64,000 nucleotides of DNA from Selenomonas sp. AE3005 (GCF_000686945.1 NZ_JMME01000002.1:298121-362120); one strand, 5' to 3'. Counted from the stretch's first letter, positions 25,215-35,222 are shown. The notes: generated from the sequence alone by a model not told the origin. Made by a program: numbers and translations.

Positions 25215-26195
25215 ATGGATGCGCAGAGATTGCGTGATTTTTTGGCCACCAAACCGGAACAATGTCATGTGCTGGTTGTCGGTGACATAATGCTTGATAA
25301 ATATTATTATGGTGATGTTACGCGAATTTCCGGTGAGGCACCCGTACCCATAACAAGGGTTAATTCGTCATCAGAAAAACTCGGCGGCAGTGCCAATATC
25401 GCGTATAGTTTGGCTGTGCTGGGCTGCCGGGTAAGTATTGCCGGCTTTGTGGGACGGGATTCGCATTGTGAAAGTCTGGTGGAACGCTTTAAGAACTACG
25501 GTATTGATACCGACGGGCTTATCTATACAGAACGTCCCACGACCACCAAAGTGCGTATTATGAGCGGCAATCAGCAGATGTTCCGCCTGGACTTCGAAGA
25601 TGACCGGCCGATAGCTTTGCAGGATATGGCGCGCTATGAGCAGTACATTGGCGAAAAACTCAGCGAGAGTCTGGACTGTGTGATTATTTCTGACCATGCC
25701 AATGGTGCCTGCACGGACGCCTCCTGCAGCTGGATTATTGAAAAATGTCATAATCACGGTGTGCCGGTGGTGGTGGATATGAGTGCCGCGACCTGGGTTA
25801 ATTACCGCAAAGCTGATTATGTGGTAGCGAACTTAAAAAGAATCAATAAAGAACTGTTGCAGCCGGCAGAGAATGAGGACGGTGCTGTGGAAAAAGCCTG
25901 CCATTATCTCATGCGTAAATTCCATGTGAAAAACGTAATTGCCACCAGGTCACAGCAGGGCTTGTCACTAGTGCGGACTGATGAGACGGTGCATATTCCA
26001 ACCGAGGCGCAGGAATTATTCGATGTCCTGGGTGCTACAGACGCCGTGACGGCGGTGTTTGGCCTGGCTGTGGCCGGAGGACTGCCACCGGCTTTAGGGG
26101 CGTATTTGGCTAATTTGGCAGCCAGCCGCGTTGTGACCAGATTGGGTACTTATGCGGTCACGCGCGAAGAACTGGCTGACCTGCTTATTTCCTAA
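25215..26195 (+). CDS. HldE/RfaE-like PfkB-family protein with eroded catalytic motifs
   Basis: 326-aa ribokinase-fold protein that aligns end to end with the kinase domain of HldE (heptose-7-phosphate kinase of lipopolysaccharide synthesis); it has no nucleotidyltransferase domain. The N-terminal part is well kept: VVGDIMLDKYYYGDVTRISGEAPVP, GGSANIA and the RLDFED segment. The C-terminal catalytic part is not: E. coli SDYAKGAL is SDHANGAC, VLIDPKGTDF is VVVDMSAATW, and the anion-hole GAGDT is GATDA, though its aspartate remains. It may be a weak kinase with another substrate or a pseudokinase used in regulation. AAAGGGGG precedes the ATG. Fold assignment is firm, activity is doubtful. Confidence 0.75.
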   Translation: MDAQRLRDFLATKPEQCHVLVVGDIMLDKYYYGDVTRISGEAPVPITRVNSSSEKLGGSANIAYSLAVLGCRVSIAGFVGRDSHCESLVERFKNYGIDTDGLIYTERPTTTKVRIMSGNQQMFRLDFEDDRPIALQDMARYEQYIGEKLSESLDCVIISDHANGACTDASCSWIIEKCHNHGVPVVVDMSAATWVNYRKADYVVANLKRINKELLQPAENEDGAVEKACHYLMRKFHVKNVIATRSQQGLSLVRTDETVHIPTEAQELFDVLGATDAVTAVFGLAVAGGLPPALGAYLANLAASRVVTRLGTYAVTREELADLLIS

Positions 26196-26207
26196 ATAAT
26201 AACGCTG

Positions 26208-26237
26208 ACGCCTATGGTAAATTTTTGCCATAGGCGT
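26208..26237 (+). terminator. Hairpin after the HldE-like gene
   Basis: ACGCCTATGG (26208-26217) and CCATAGGCGT (26228-26237) pair perfectly around TAAATTTTTG; the tail TATAATTATT is only moderately T-rich. Confidence 0.65.
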
Positions 26238-26290
26238 TATAATTATTGAAGTGCAAAGTAAACTTATGTTTGATATACAGGAGTGATTTT

Positions 26291-29206
26291 GTGAAGATAA
26301 ATGACCGTATACATGGTTTTAAAGTAATAAATCGCAGTGAAAGCAAGGAGACGAGTTCAGTCGCATGGACTTTTGAGCACGAAAAAAGCGGCGCCCGTCT
26401 CTTTTTCTTGGAAAATGATGATGACAATAAAGTCTTTTCCATCAGTTTCCGTACGCCGCCGGTTGATGATACCGGTGTGGCGCATATCGTGGAACATTCC
26501 ACCTTGTGCGGCAGCCGCAAATATCCCCTGAAGGAACCATTTGTGGAACTGGTCAAGGGTTCTTTAAATACCTTCCTCAATGCCATGACCTATCCGGATA
26601 AAACGATGTACCCGGTGGCCAGCCGTAATGACAAGGACTTCCAGAACCTGATGGATGTGTATCTCGATGCTGTATTCTATCCCTATATGCTGGAAAATCC
26701 CCAGGTGCTGATGCAGGAAGGCTGGCATTATGAGATTGAAAAGCCGGAGGACCCTCTGGTGTACAGCGGCGTTGTATATAATGAAATGAAGGGCGCACTG
26801 TCGGCACCGGACGATTTGCTCGAAAGCCGGATTATGGCAGCCCTGTATCCTGATACTACCTATGGCTATGAGTCCGGTGGTGACCCCGAGGCCATTCCGT
26901 CCCTGACTTATGAGATGTTCAAGGACTTCCATCAGCGCTATTATCACCCGAGCAACAGCTATATTTACCTCTATGGTGATTTGGATATCGAGGAAAAACT
27001 TGCATATCTCGATAAGGAGTATCTGTCTAACTTTGAACGTATCGCGGTTACGTCGCAGATTGAAAAACAGCAGCCTTTTGCCGGTTTGCTGCGGCAGAAC
27101 CTGCAGTACCCGGCCAGCCCTGATGAGGACACGGCCGAAAAATCCTTCCTGTCCCTGAGCTGGGTTATGGGCGACTCCCTGAACCTGCAGGACGCTATGG
27201 GGCTGGAAATCCTGGAACACGCTTTACTGCGCACGCAGGCTGCGCCCCTGCGCAAGGCACTTATTGATGCTCAGCTGGGCAAGGATGTTGATTCCAATTA
27301 CGAGGAGGATATTCTGCAGCCGTTCTTCAGCATTGTCATCAATAATTCTGAAGTAGACCGTGCAGATAAGTTCTATAATATTGTTTTTGACACCTTGAAA
27401 AAACTGGCGGATGAAGGCATTGATAAAACTCTGCTGGAGGCCTCCATCAACCTGCTCGAATTCCGTTTGCGTGAGGCTGATTTCGGTTCTGCACCCAAGG
27501 GACTTATCTATGGTATCCGCATTATGCGTACCTGGCTCTATGATGGTACCCCGGAAGATGTACTGGCTTACGAAGATATCGTTAAGGCCATGAAGGAAGG
27601 CTTGAACAATGGTTATTTTGAAGACCTGATTCGCCGTTACTTCCTCAACAATCCGCATGCTGCCCTGCTGACTATGGCCCCGAGCACGACGATGGCCGCA
27701 GAACGGGAAAAGGCGCAAGTTGAGCTTTTGGCTAAGAAAAAGGAAAGCATGAGCGCTGACGAGCTGCAGGAACTGGTGGCCGCTAATAAGGCCCTCAAAG
27801 AACGCCAGCAGAGTGTGGATACGGAAGAGGCACTGGCCAAGATTCCTGTACTAAAACTTAGCGACGTGCGGCAGAAAATATATGACCTGCCGCTGGCAGA
27901 ACGTGATATCGCCGGCACTAAGGTTCTCTTTAGTGATGTAGATACGCATGGCATTACATATTTAAGTCTGTTGTTTGATGCAGCAACTGTGCCGCAGGAA
28001 GATATCCAATATGCTTTCCTGCTGAGTGAACTCCTGGGCAGTGTAGACACGGACAAGCACAGCTATGCGGAACTTGCTAATTTGAAAAATCTTCATACCG
28101 GCGGCATTGCTTACGATATCGTCACCTATACCAAAAAAGATGAACCTGATTCCAGCGTGCCCAAGTTTAAGATTAAGGCCAAGGTCCTGCGGGAAAAAAT
28201 GCCGCAGCTTTTGGAACTGCTGCAGGAGATTATTCAAGGCAGCTGTTATGGCGATGAAAAGCGTATCCGCGAACTGCTCGAGCAGGAACAGTCCACGATT
28301 GAGCAGAATCTGCAGCGTTCGGCCCATCAGGTGGTCAGCTCCCGTCTGGCCGGGTATCTGACTCCGGCCGGCCGTTATGCAGATGAAGGCGGCCTGCCGT
28401 TCTATCCCTTTATTAAGGAGCTGCTGGCTGATTATCCTGCCAAACTGCCGGAATTGCATGCAAAGGTTACGGAAGTTGCCCGTAAAATATTTACGACCAG
28501 CAACCTCATTGTGAGCGTAACTGACAATGAGGAGCATTATGAGGAATTTGCCGCCAAATTTGCCGCTTTCCAGGAACAGCTCAGCCATGAGGAATATCCG
28601 GCACAGGCATATCACTGGGATTTGCAGCCTAAAAATGAAGGTCTTACGTCCTCGAGCCGCGTGCAGTATGTGGGCAAGGGCGCAAACTTCCTGAAACTTG
28701 GCTACAAGTTTACGGGCACCATGCATGTATTGGAAACCATGCTGCGCTATGATTACTTCTGGACGCAGATTCGCGTTTTGGGCGGCGCTTACGGGGCCCT
28801 TACCAGCTTTAACCGCAACGGCATGATGTTCTTTGGTTCCTACCGTGACCCGAATCTTACTGAAACCTTGGCGGTCTTTGACGGAACAGCAGATTATGTA
28901 CGCAATTTCACCGCCTCGGAGCGTGAAATGGATAAGTATATCATTGGGACCATGAGTAACATTGATACGCCGCTTACGCCGCAGATGAAGGGCGCGGCAG
29001 CTGCAACCTGCTGGCTCCGCGGGATTACGGCCACTGACCGGCAGAAATCCCGTGACGAGATTTTGGCAACGCGGCAGGAAGATGTCCGCGCTATGGCTGA
29101 CCTCATCGACAGCTGCATGCATGAGAATGTCCTCTGTGTGTTCGGCGGCCAGGAAAAGATTAACGAGCATAAGGACGTTTTCGGTGAGGTGCGCCCGGCA
29201 CTTTGA
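26291..29206 (+). CDS. M16C-family zinc metallopeptidase (PreP/falcilysin type)
   Basis: 971-aa insulinase-family peptidase of the one-chain M16C group, which degrades peptides inside a closed two-halved chamber. The inverted zinc motif HIVEH gives His65, Glu68 and His69; the distal glutamate lies in GVVYNEMKGALS about 80 residues on. GTG 26291 is chosen because AGGAG at 26279-26283 is seven bases ahead and the protein then starts VKINDRIHGFKV like its homologues; an ATG at 26246 has no ribosome site. No signal peptide is seen, so it is probably cytosolic. Its physiological substrates are unknown. Confidence 0.92.
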   Translation: MKINDRIHGFKVINRSESKETSSVAWTFEHEKSGARLFFLENDDDNKVFSISFRTPPVDDTGVAHIVEHSTLCGSRKYPLKEPFVELVKGSLNTFLNAMTYPDKTMYPVASRNDKDFQNLMDVYLDAVFYPYMLENPQVLMQEGWHYEIEKPEDPLVYSGVVYNEMKGALSAPDDLLESRIMAALYPDTTYGYESGGDPEAIPSLTYEMFKDFHQRYYHPSNSYIYLYGDLDIEEKLAYLDKEYLSNFERIAVTSQIEKQQPFAGLLRQNLQYPASPDEDTAEKSFLSLSWVMGDSLNLQDAMGLEILEHALLRTQAAPLRKALIDAQLGKDVDSNYEEDILQPFFSIVINNSEVDRADKFYNIVFDTLKKLADEGIDKTLLEASINLLEFRLREADFGSAPKGLIYGIRIMRTWLYDGTPEDVLAYEDIVKAMKEGLNNGYFEDLIRRYFLNNPHAALLTMAPSTTMAAEREKAQVELLAKKKESMSADELQELVAANKALKERQQSVDTEEALAKIPVLKLSDVRQKIYDLPLAERDIAGTKVLFSDVDTHGITYLSLLFDAATVPQEDIQYAFLLSELLGSVDTDKHSYAELANLKNLHTGGIAYDIVTYTKKDEPDSSVPKFKIKAKVLREKMPQLLELLQEIIQGSCYGDEKRIRELLEQEQSTIEQNLQRSAHQVVSSRLAGYLTPAGRYADEGGLPFYPFIKELLADYPAKLPELHAKVTEVARKIFTTSNLIVSVTDNEEHYEEFAAKFAAFQEQLSHEEYPAQAYHWDLQPKNEGLTSSSRVQYVGKGANFLKLGYKFTGTMHVLETMLRYDYFWTQIRVLGGAYGALTSFNRNGMMFFGSYRDPNLTETLAVFDGTADYVRNFTASEREMDKYIIGTMSNIDTPLTPQMKGAAAATCWLRGITATDRQKSRDEILATRQEDVRAMADLIDSCMHENVLCVFGGQEKINEHKDVFGEVRPAL

Positions 29207-29308
29207 CGGGAGAAAAGCCCCATTGAAAAAGCTGTCTGTTAATGGTAGGATATTAAGGTGACAAGTCAGATTGACATGTCAAATTCAGGAGAGAAAAGAG
29301 AGAAAAAA

Positions 29309-30532
29309 ATGCTCAGGAATATTTGTGCAAGTGTGTTAGGTTCGCTTATCTTAGCCGGGAGTTTTACGCCCGGGGCTATGGCGGCAACGGCTGCCAGTGA
29401 GGTACCGACCTTTGCTGACGTTATGGTACAGCAAAAAGTCCCGGATACGGCCTCTCCCAAGATGGAGAATAAGAAACAGGAAAATGCTGCGCCTGCTGCA
29501 CCGGCTGCGGCCAATATGGAGGACCTGCGGATTTCCATAAATCTGGCAGCCCGTTCGCTGGCGGTGTTTGCCGGGGAGGAAAAAATCCGTTTGTATCCCA
29601 TAGGACCGGGGACGGCATATACGCCGACGCCGACCGGCTACTATAAAATCCGTTCCAAGGACGTAAATCCTTCGTGGATTAACCCGGAAAATGGCGATGT
29701 GATTCCTTCGGGGCCGTCCTGCCCCTTAGGCTATCGCTGGATGGAGCTGCAGGGCAACTATGGTATTCACGGCACCAATAAGCCGGAATCCATTGGCCAT
29801 TATGTGTCCAATGGCTGTATCCGCATGCTGGAAAGCGACGTTGAGGCCCTGTTTGACCTCGTGAAAATCGGCACGCCGGTAGAAATTACCTACAACCGCG
29901 TAGTGGTAGAAAAACTGGCCGATAACAACGTTGTTTACTATATCTATCCGGACGGTTATGGCTGGCAGAACATCAGCGTGGCAGACGTCAATAAGTGGCT
30001 GGCCGGCTATGGTGTATCCGGGTTTGTGACCAATGATGAAATCGAGGCTAAAATCAATGCCTCCGATGGGGAACCTACTTATGTTGGTCAGGTTTACCCC
30101 CTGTTCGTCAATGGTGTAAAAATGAAGAATAAGGCCGTCATCAAGAATGGTGTGACTTACCTGCCGGCAATTGACCTGGCTGACGCCACCCATATTGACC
30201 TGGGCTGGAACAACAAGACACAAAAACTTATCAGCACCGTGGGGGTAGCTGATGGTTTTGACAAGAAGGACGTTCTCTACTGCAAGCTCGATGGTGCAGC
30301 GACGCTCTTCAAACTGACCGGTCAGGTGGAAAATGGCAGCTTTATATTGAAGAACATGCCGCAGGCTGTGGAAAACAAACAGCAGCCGGCAGATAATAAA
30401 GCCGAAAAGCCGGCCGTCAAAGTGGTGACTGACCCTGTAGCTCAGGAAATGTCCCAGAACAAGAAAGCTGTTCAGGCTGACAGCCAGGCACAGGTCATTA
30501 AACAGGATAGCAGGAAACAAACGACCAAATAA
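29309..30532 (+). CDS. Secreted L,D-transpeptidase (YkuD domain)
   Basis: 407-aa exported cell-wall enzyme. A signal peptide (MLRNICASVLGSLILAGSFT, probable cleavage after GAMAA near 29) is followed by an Ala/Pro-rich linker and a YkuD domain (about 75-200) with the catalytic signature HGTNKPESIGHYVSNGCIRM, including the Cys nucleophile. The region to about 360 resembles a copper-amine-oxidase-N/stalk-like domain (VKMKNKAVIKNGVTYLPAI), and the tail is Lys/Gln-rich. It makes 3-3 peptidoglycan cross-links or attaches proteins. ATG 29309 starts the signal peptide; an upstream in-frame GTG at 29258 would add a charged 17-residue lead. Confidence 0.9.
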   Translation: MLRNICASVLGSLILAGSFTPGAMAATAASEVPTFADVMVQQKVPDTASPKMENKKQENAAPAAPAAANMEDLRISINLAARSLAVFAGEEKIRLYPIGPGTAYTPTPTGYYKIRSKDVNPSWINPENGDVIPSGPSCPLGYRWMELQGNYGIHGTNKPESIGHYVSNGCIRMLESDVEALFDLVKIGTPVEITYNRVVVEKLADNNVVYYIYPDGYGWQNISVADVNKWLAGYGVSGFVTNDEIEAKINASDGEPTYVGQVYPLFVNGVKMKNKAVIKNGVTYLPAIDLADATHIDLGWNNKTQKLISTVGVADGFDKKDVLYCKLDGAATLFKLTGQVENGSFILKNMPQAVENKQQPADNKAEKPAVKVVTDPVAQEMSQNKKAVQADSQAQVIKQDSRKQTTK

Positions 30533-30566
30533 TTAAACACAGGCAACAACCAAGGGAGGAATAGGC

Positions 30567-33179
30567 TTGAGCCAGCGTTTTGTGATTTTAGACGGCAGCA
30601 GCCTTATGTATCGTGCTTTTTATGCACTGCCGCCGTTGACGGATTCCCGTGGCGAACCAACTAATGCAATTTTTGGCTTTTCCAATATGCTCACCAAGAT
30701 TATGGGGGAGCTACAGCCGGATAAGCTGGTAATTGCCTTTGATAAGGGCCGCCAGACCTTTCGTACTGAGCGCTACGCTGAGTACAAAGGCACCCGGGAC
30801 AAAACACCGGAAGAGCTCCTCGCCCAAATTCCGCTGCTGCATGAATTTGCAGCAGCTTTTGGTATTTCATTTATCGAAAAAGAGCGCTATGAGGCCGATG
30901 ATATCATTGGTACGCTTAGCACTCAGGCGGCAGGAGCAGGTCATGAGGTAATGGTAATCACGGGGGACCGTGATGCCCTGCAGTTGGTGCGTCCTAATTT
31001 GCAGGTCCTTTTGACCAAGAAGGGCATTTCAGAGATGAAAACCTATGATGAGGCCGCCTTCAGGGAGGAATACGGCTTTGAACCTATCCGGCTGATTGAC
31101 TTAAAGGGGCTGATGGGGGATACGTCTGACAATATTCCCGGAGTGCCGGGAGTAGGGCCCAAGACAGCCAGCAAGCTGTTAATTGAATATGGTACGCTGG
31201 AGGAAGTACTGGCGCATATTGATGACATCTCCGGCAAAAAACTTAAGGAACGGCTGACGGAAAACAAAGAACAGGCCCTCATGTCCAAGGAACTGGCCAC
31301 TATCGAATGCAATGTGCCGGACCTTACGCTGGACTGGGAGGCTTATGCTGTTACCCCGGACCATGTGCGCATGCAGACATTCTGTGACCGTTATGAATTG
31401 CGGGCGGTCTGGAAAAATTTCGTCAAGCTCTATGGTGAAGGTGATACGGCCCCGGTCTTAGACTTTTCGCAGACGGCGCCGGAAACTATCGACCTGACCA
31501 GCAAGACCTGGACGGCAGCGGAAGTTACAGAAAAGCTGGCGGCAGCTGAGGCTTTGGCCATAAGCGGCATTTTTGCCGGCAAGGCTCCCTTTGCCAAACT
31601 AACCGGTGTGGCCTTATGCACCCTGCCGGCCCATGAACACGGTTTTGTAACCGCTGAGGGTGAACCCTATGAAAAACTGCTCGCCGTTTTAGGCAGTGTG
31701 CCAACAGTGGCACTTAGCGGCCTTAAGGCCTATTATCAGGCAGGCTGGCAGCCGGCAGAAAATTACCTCGATACGGAACTGGCAGCTTACCTGCTGCACC
31801 CCGAGTCCAACCGTTATCAGGTCGAGAATCTGGCGCAGGAATATCTGGGACAGACTTTGCCGGAAGGGTTGACAGACGCACAGGAAAAAGCTGTCTGGGA
31901 ATCTGATATTTTGGCTGAGGTACAGCAGATGCTGACAGCCAAATTGCAGGAACTTGGCATGCAGGAACTGTACAGCAAAATTGAACTGCCACTGGTAGAA
32001 GTACTGGCCAGCATGGAGCAGAAAGGCATTTATATCAACCGTCAGGAACTTGATAGCAAGGGGCAGGAATTAAGCGCCAGATTGGACAGCCTGCAGCAGG
32101 ATATTTACACGCTGGCCGGCCGGGAGTTTAATATCAATTCGCCCAAGCAGCTGGGGGAGGTCCTGTTTGAGGACTTGCAGCTGCCGCCGGTCAAAAAGAC
32201 GAAAACCGGTTATTCGACCAACGCCGAGGTTTTGGAAACACTGCGCGCTAAACATCCTGTGGTGGAACTGGTGCTTAATTATCGTACCCTTAGCAAGCTG
32301 AAATCCACGTATATCGATGGTATGCGTGACCTGATTGGTGATACCGGGCGTATCTACACCACTTTCAATCAGACGGTGACGGCAACGGGCAGACTGTCAA
32401 GCTCTGACCCGAACCTGCAGAACATTCCCGTGCGTACCGAAGAAGGCCGTACGATACGAGCCCTGTTCGAGCCGGGTGAGGGGTATGACTACCTGCTGTC
32501 GGCTGATTACTCGCAGATTGAACTGCGCATTTTGGCGCATATGTCTGCTGATGAGCGCTTTATCGACGCTTTTGTGCAGAATCAGGATATCCATGCACGG
32601 ACGGCCGCCGAAGTCTTTAATGTGCCGCTTAACGAAGTTGACAGCACTTTGCGCCGTCATGCCAAGGCCGTAAACTTTGGTATCGTCTATGGTATCAGCG
32701 ATTTTGGCCTGGCCAAGGATTTGCATATCGAAAAGAAGGAAGCCAAACGGTATATTGATAATTATTTTGCACGCTACACGGGGGTTAAGGCTTTTTTGGA
32801 CAAGACCGTGGAGCAGGCTCATCAGGACGGCTATGTAAAGACCATGTTTGACCGCCGCCGGGAACTGGCGGCCATTAACAGCCGCAACTTTATGCAGCGT
32901 TCGCTGGCTGAGCGCATGGCCATGAATACGCCGATACAGGGTACGGCGGCCGATATCATCAAGCTGGCCATGATAAGTGTGTATAAAGAACTGCAGGCAG
33001 CCGGGGTAAAAAGCCGGATTCTCCTGCAGGTGCACGATGAACTGGTACTGGAAGTGGTGGAGTCCGAAATGGACAAGGTGCAGGGCATATTGAAAAAGGC
33101 GATGGAGCAGGTAGTAAAACTCTCCGTGCCGCTGCTTATCGATATGCATGCCGGTAAGAATTGGGCGGAGGCGAAGTAA
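30567..33179 (+). CDS. polA: DNA polymerase I
   Basis: 870-aa repair and Okazaki-processing polymerase. The 5'-3' exonuclease domain (1-about 290) has the metal-binding YEADDIIGTL and VITGDRDALQL tracts. The middle domain has lost the proofreading acidic residues (AISGIFAG where a DxE motif would be), as in Bacillus PolA. The polymerase domain keeps motif A DYSQIELRILAHMS, motif B RRHAKAVNFGIVYGISDFGL and motif C QVHDELVLEV. Start is TTG 30567 after GGGAGGA. mutM begins one base after the stop. Confidence 0.97.
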   Translation: MSQRFVILDGSSLMYRAFYALPPLTDSRGEPTNAIFGFSNMLTKIMGELQPDKLVIAFDKGRQTFRTERYAEYKGTRDKTPEELLAQIPLLHEFAAAFGISFIEKERYEADDIIGTLSTQAAGAGHEVMVITGDRDALQLVRPNLQVLLTKKGISEMKTYDEAAFREEYGFEPIRLIDLKGLMGDTSDNIPGVPGVGPKTASKLLIEYGTLEEVLAHIDDISGKKLKERLTENKEQALMSKELATIECNVPDLTLDWEAYAVTPDHVRMQTFCDRYELRAVWKNFVKLYGEGDTAPVLDFSQTAPETIDLTSKTWTAAEVTEKLAAAEALAISGIFAGKAPFAKLTGVALCTLPAHEHGFVTAEGEPYEKLLAVLGSVPTVALSGLKAYYQAGWQPAENYLDTELAAYLLHPESNRYQVENLAQEYLGQTLPEGLTDAQEKAVWESDILAEVQQMLTAKLQELGMQELYSKIELPLVEVLASMEQKGIYINRQELDSKGQELSARLDSLQQDIYTLAGREFNINSPKQLGEVLFEDLQLPPVKKTKTGYSTNAEVLETLRAKHPVVELVLNYRTLSKLKSTYIDGMRDLIGDTGRIYTTFNQTVTATGRLSSSDPNLQNIPVRTEEGRTIRALFEPGEGYDYLLSADYSQIELRILAHMSADERFIDAFVQNQDIHARTAAEVFNVPLNEVDSTLRRHAKAVNFGIVYGISDFGLAKDLHIEKKEAKRYIDNYFARYTGVKAFLDKTVEQAHQDGYVKTMFDRRRELAAINSRNFMQRSLAERMAMNTPIQGTAADIIKLAMISVYKELQAAGVKSRILLQVHDELVLEVVESEMDKVQGILKKAMEQVVKLSVPLLIDMHAGKNWAEAK

Positions 33180-33180
33180 A

Positions 33181-34005
33181 ATGCCGGAAATGCCAGAGGT
33201 GGAAATAATCCGCCGCTATTTGGATAAAATGGTGCAGGGACAGCAGATTATGTCTGTGGATATTGTCCTGCCCCGTATGATAAAATGGCCGGAACCTGAG
33301 AAGTTCCGGTCGCTGGTAACAGGCCAGCGCATTGAGTCGATGGTCCGCCGGGGAAAATACCTGCTGATGGAACTCACCGGCGGCCGGGAAGTCGTTTTTC
33401 ACCTGCGCATGACAGGCCGGCTGGTTTACGAGCCGGAAGGCGTTAATCATGACAGCCATGCCAGGGTTATCTTTAAACTGGGCAACGGAGCAAGTCTAGT
33501 CTATGGTGATACCCGTACGCTCGGCACAATTCATGGCCTGCAGGCCGGGGAACGCTGGCGGCTTAAGGGCTTATCGGAAATGGGACCGGAGCCGTTAAGT
33601 GATGATTTTACTGCGGAATATCTGCAGGGTGTGGCCCAAAAACGCAAGGGTGCGATAAAATCATTTTTGCTCAATCAAAAATACATCAGTGGTATTGGCA
33701 ATATCTATGCCGATGAGGCCCTGTTTTTAGCCGGGATTCATCCCCAGCGTCCGGCCAATATGCTTACGGAAACGGAGTGCCGCAAGCTGGCAGCTGCAGT
33801 AAATGAAGTCATTGCTGCCGGCATTGCCGATGGCGGTACGACTTTCCGGGATTACCAGAATGGAGCCGGGGGCAAGGGCGGTCATCAGGAACATCTCTAC
33901 GCCTACGGCCGCACGGGGCAGCCCTGCCGTAAGTGCGGCACGCCTATGGAGCGTATTACCGTTGGCGGCCGGGGGACGCACTTTTGCCCCCAGTGCCAGG
34001 AGTGA
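33181..34005 (+). CDS. mutM: Formamidopyrimidine-DNA glycosylase
   Basis: 274-aa base-excision repair enzyme removing 8-oxoguanine and related lesions. It begins MPEMPEVEII: after Met removal Pro1 is the Schiff-base nucleophile and Glu2 the acid. The C-terminal zinc finger is CRKCGTPMERITVGGRGTHFCPQCQ with its four cysteines and the helix-two-turn-helix YISGIGNIYADEALF ahead of it. ATG 33181 is one base after the polA stop. Confidence 0.96.
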   Translation: MPEMPEVEIIRRYLDKMVQGQQIMSVDIVLPRMIKWPEPEKFRSLVTGQRIESMVRRGKYLLMELTGGREVVFHLRMTGRLVYEPEGVNHDSHARVIFKLGNGASLVYGDTRTLGTIHGLQAGERWRLKGLSEMGPEPLSDDFTAEYLQGVAQKRKGAIKSFLLNQKYISGIGNIYADEALFLAGIHPQRPANMLTETECRKLAAAVNEVIAAGIADGGTTFRDYQNGAGGKGGHQEHLYAYGRTGQPCRKCGTPMERITVGGRGTHFCPQCQE

Positions 34006-34010
34006 TGAGT

Positions 34011-34619
34011 ATGGCGAAAATAATTGGCCTGACCGGCGGCATTGCCAGTGGCAAGAGCACAATTGCGGCATATTTTCAGTCCAAGGGCGCAGCCGTCCTT
34101 AGTGCCGATGACCTGGCCAGAACCCTGGCAGAGCCCGGAGGCGAGCTTTATCAAAAGTATGTCGCGCATTTCGGCCAGGGGATATTGCTGCCGGAAGGGA
34201 CGCTGGACCGCCGGGCTATCGGCAATATCGTCTTTAGTGATGAGCAGCAGCGCCGCTGGCTGGATGAAACGAGTCATCCGGTTTTACAGGCGGCAATGGT
34301 AGAACAGATACAGGCGGCCCGGCAGAAAAATTTTCCTGTAATTATCCTTGATGTTCCATTGCTCTTTGAGGCCGGATGGGATAAAATGACAGAGGTAAGT
34401 TGTTTGGTTTTTGTGGACGCCGCTGTACAGCTTGAACGGCTGATAAAACGCAATGGCTACACAAAGGCAGAGGCCTTAGGACGCATTGCTGCCCAGATGC
34501 CGCTGGCTGAAAAAAAACAACGGGCCGACAGCTTGATTGATAATAATGGCAGCCTGGCCGAATCATACAACCAGGCTGATAAACTTTGGAAGGAGTGGAC
34601 CCATGCAGGACTTTCGTGA
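34011..34619 (+). CDS. coaE: Dephospho-CoA kinase
   Basis: 202-aa P-loop kinase for the last step of coenzyme A synthesis. The Walker A motif is GLTGGIASGKST near the N terminus, followed by LSADDLAR; the substrate-lid region is VVHP-like (ETSHPVLQ) and DVPLLFEAGWDK is family-typical. ATG 34011 is eight bases after AGGAG at 33998-34002; an ATG at 34005 overlapping the mutM stop is too close. polA-mutM-coaE order is common in Firmicutes. Its 3' end overlaps the next gene by 17 bases. Confidence 0.95.
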   Translation: MAKIIGLTGGIASGKSTIAAYFQSKGAAVLSADDLARTLAEPGGELYQKYVAHFGQGILLPEGTLDRRAIGNIVFSDEQQRRWLDETSHPVLQAAMVEQIQAARQKNFPVIILDVPLLFEAGWDKMTEVSCLVFVDAAVQLERLIKRNGYTKAEALGRIAAQMPLAEKKQRADSLIDNNGSLAESYNQADKLWKEWTHAGLS

Positions 34620-35214
34620 CAGGGTCCAGCGTAACAGACGCATTCAGCGACGCATGGCAACCTGCTTTTGCGTTGCTTTATTTATTTTAGGTATAAGCCT
34701 TAGTGCTTTTTGTATCCTGCAGTTTGAGCCGGTGCAGCGCAAGTATTTCTATGTCTATCCCTATCATGATACGGTGATGAAATATGCGGAACTATATCAT
34801 GTGGACAGCAATCTGACGGCGGCGGTAATCAAAAGCGAGAGCAAATTCAAGCACACGGCCAAATCCCATCGCGGCGCGGTGGGGCTGATGCAGCTCATGC
34901 CGGAAACGGCGGCATGGATTGCTGACCAGCTGGATGATAAAAACTACAGCGTGGAGAGCCTTCATGAACCGGACCGCAATATCCGCTATGGAACCTGGTA
35001 TCTGGCGGAATTGCAGCGGGAATTCAAGGGTAATGATGTACTGGCACTGGCCGCTTACAATGCCGGCCGGGGCAATGTGCGTGCCTGGATGGAGGAACGC
35101 CATTGGACGCTGAATTTTCATGATATAGATGCTATTCCCTATAAGGAAACCAGGGATTATGTACGTCAGGTAATTGGTGACCGTAAGAAGTATAAAGAGT
35201 TGTATCCGGAGTAA
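34603..35214 (+). CDS. Lytic transglycosylase (SLT family)
   Basis: 203-aa membrane-anchored murein hydrolase. A basic N terminus and a helix (about 18-39, CVALFILGISLSAFCILQF) serve as signal anchor. The SLT domain follows with the catalytic Glu in AVIKSESKFK, then GAVGLMQLMPETAAW and ALAAYNAGRGNVRAW, the classic motifs of Slt/MltC-type enzymes. It cleaves glycan strands to 1,6-anhydro products. The start (ATG 34603, AAGGAG ahead) lies inside coaE. This coaE-slt neighbour pair is common in Firmicutes. Confidence 0.92.
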   Translation: MQDFRDRVQRNRRIQRRMATCFCVALFILGISLSAFCILQFEPVQRKYFYVYPYHDTVMKYAELYHVDSNLTAAVIKSESKFKHTAKSHRGAVGLMQLMPETAAWIADQLDDKNYSVESLHEPDRNIRYGTWYLAELQREFKGNDVLALAAYNAGRGNVRAWMEERHWTLNFHDIDAIPYKETRDYVRQVIGDRKKYKELYPE

Positions 35215-35222
35215 GTGAGTAT

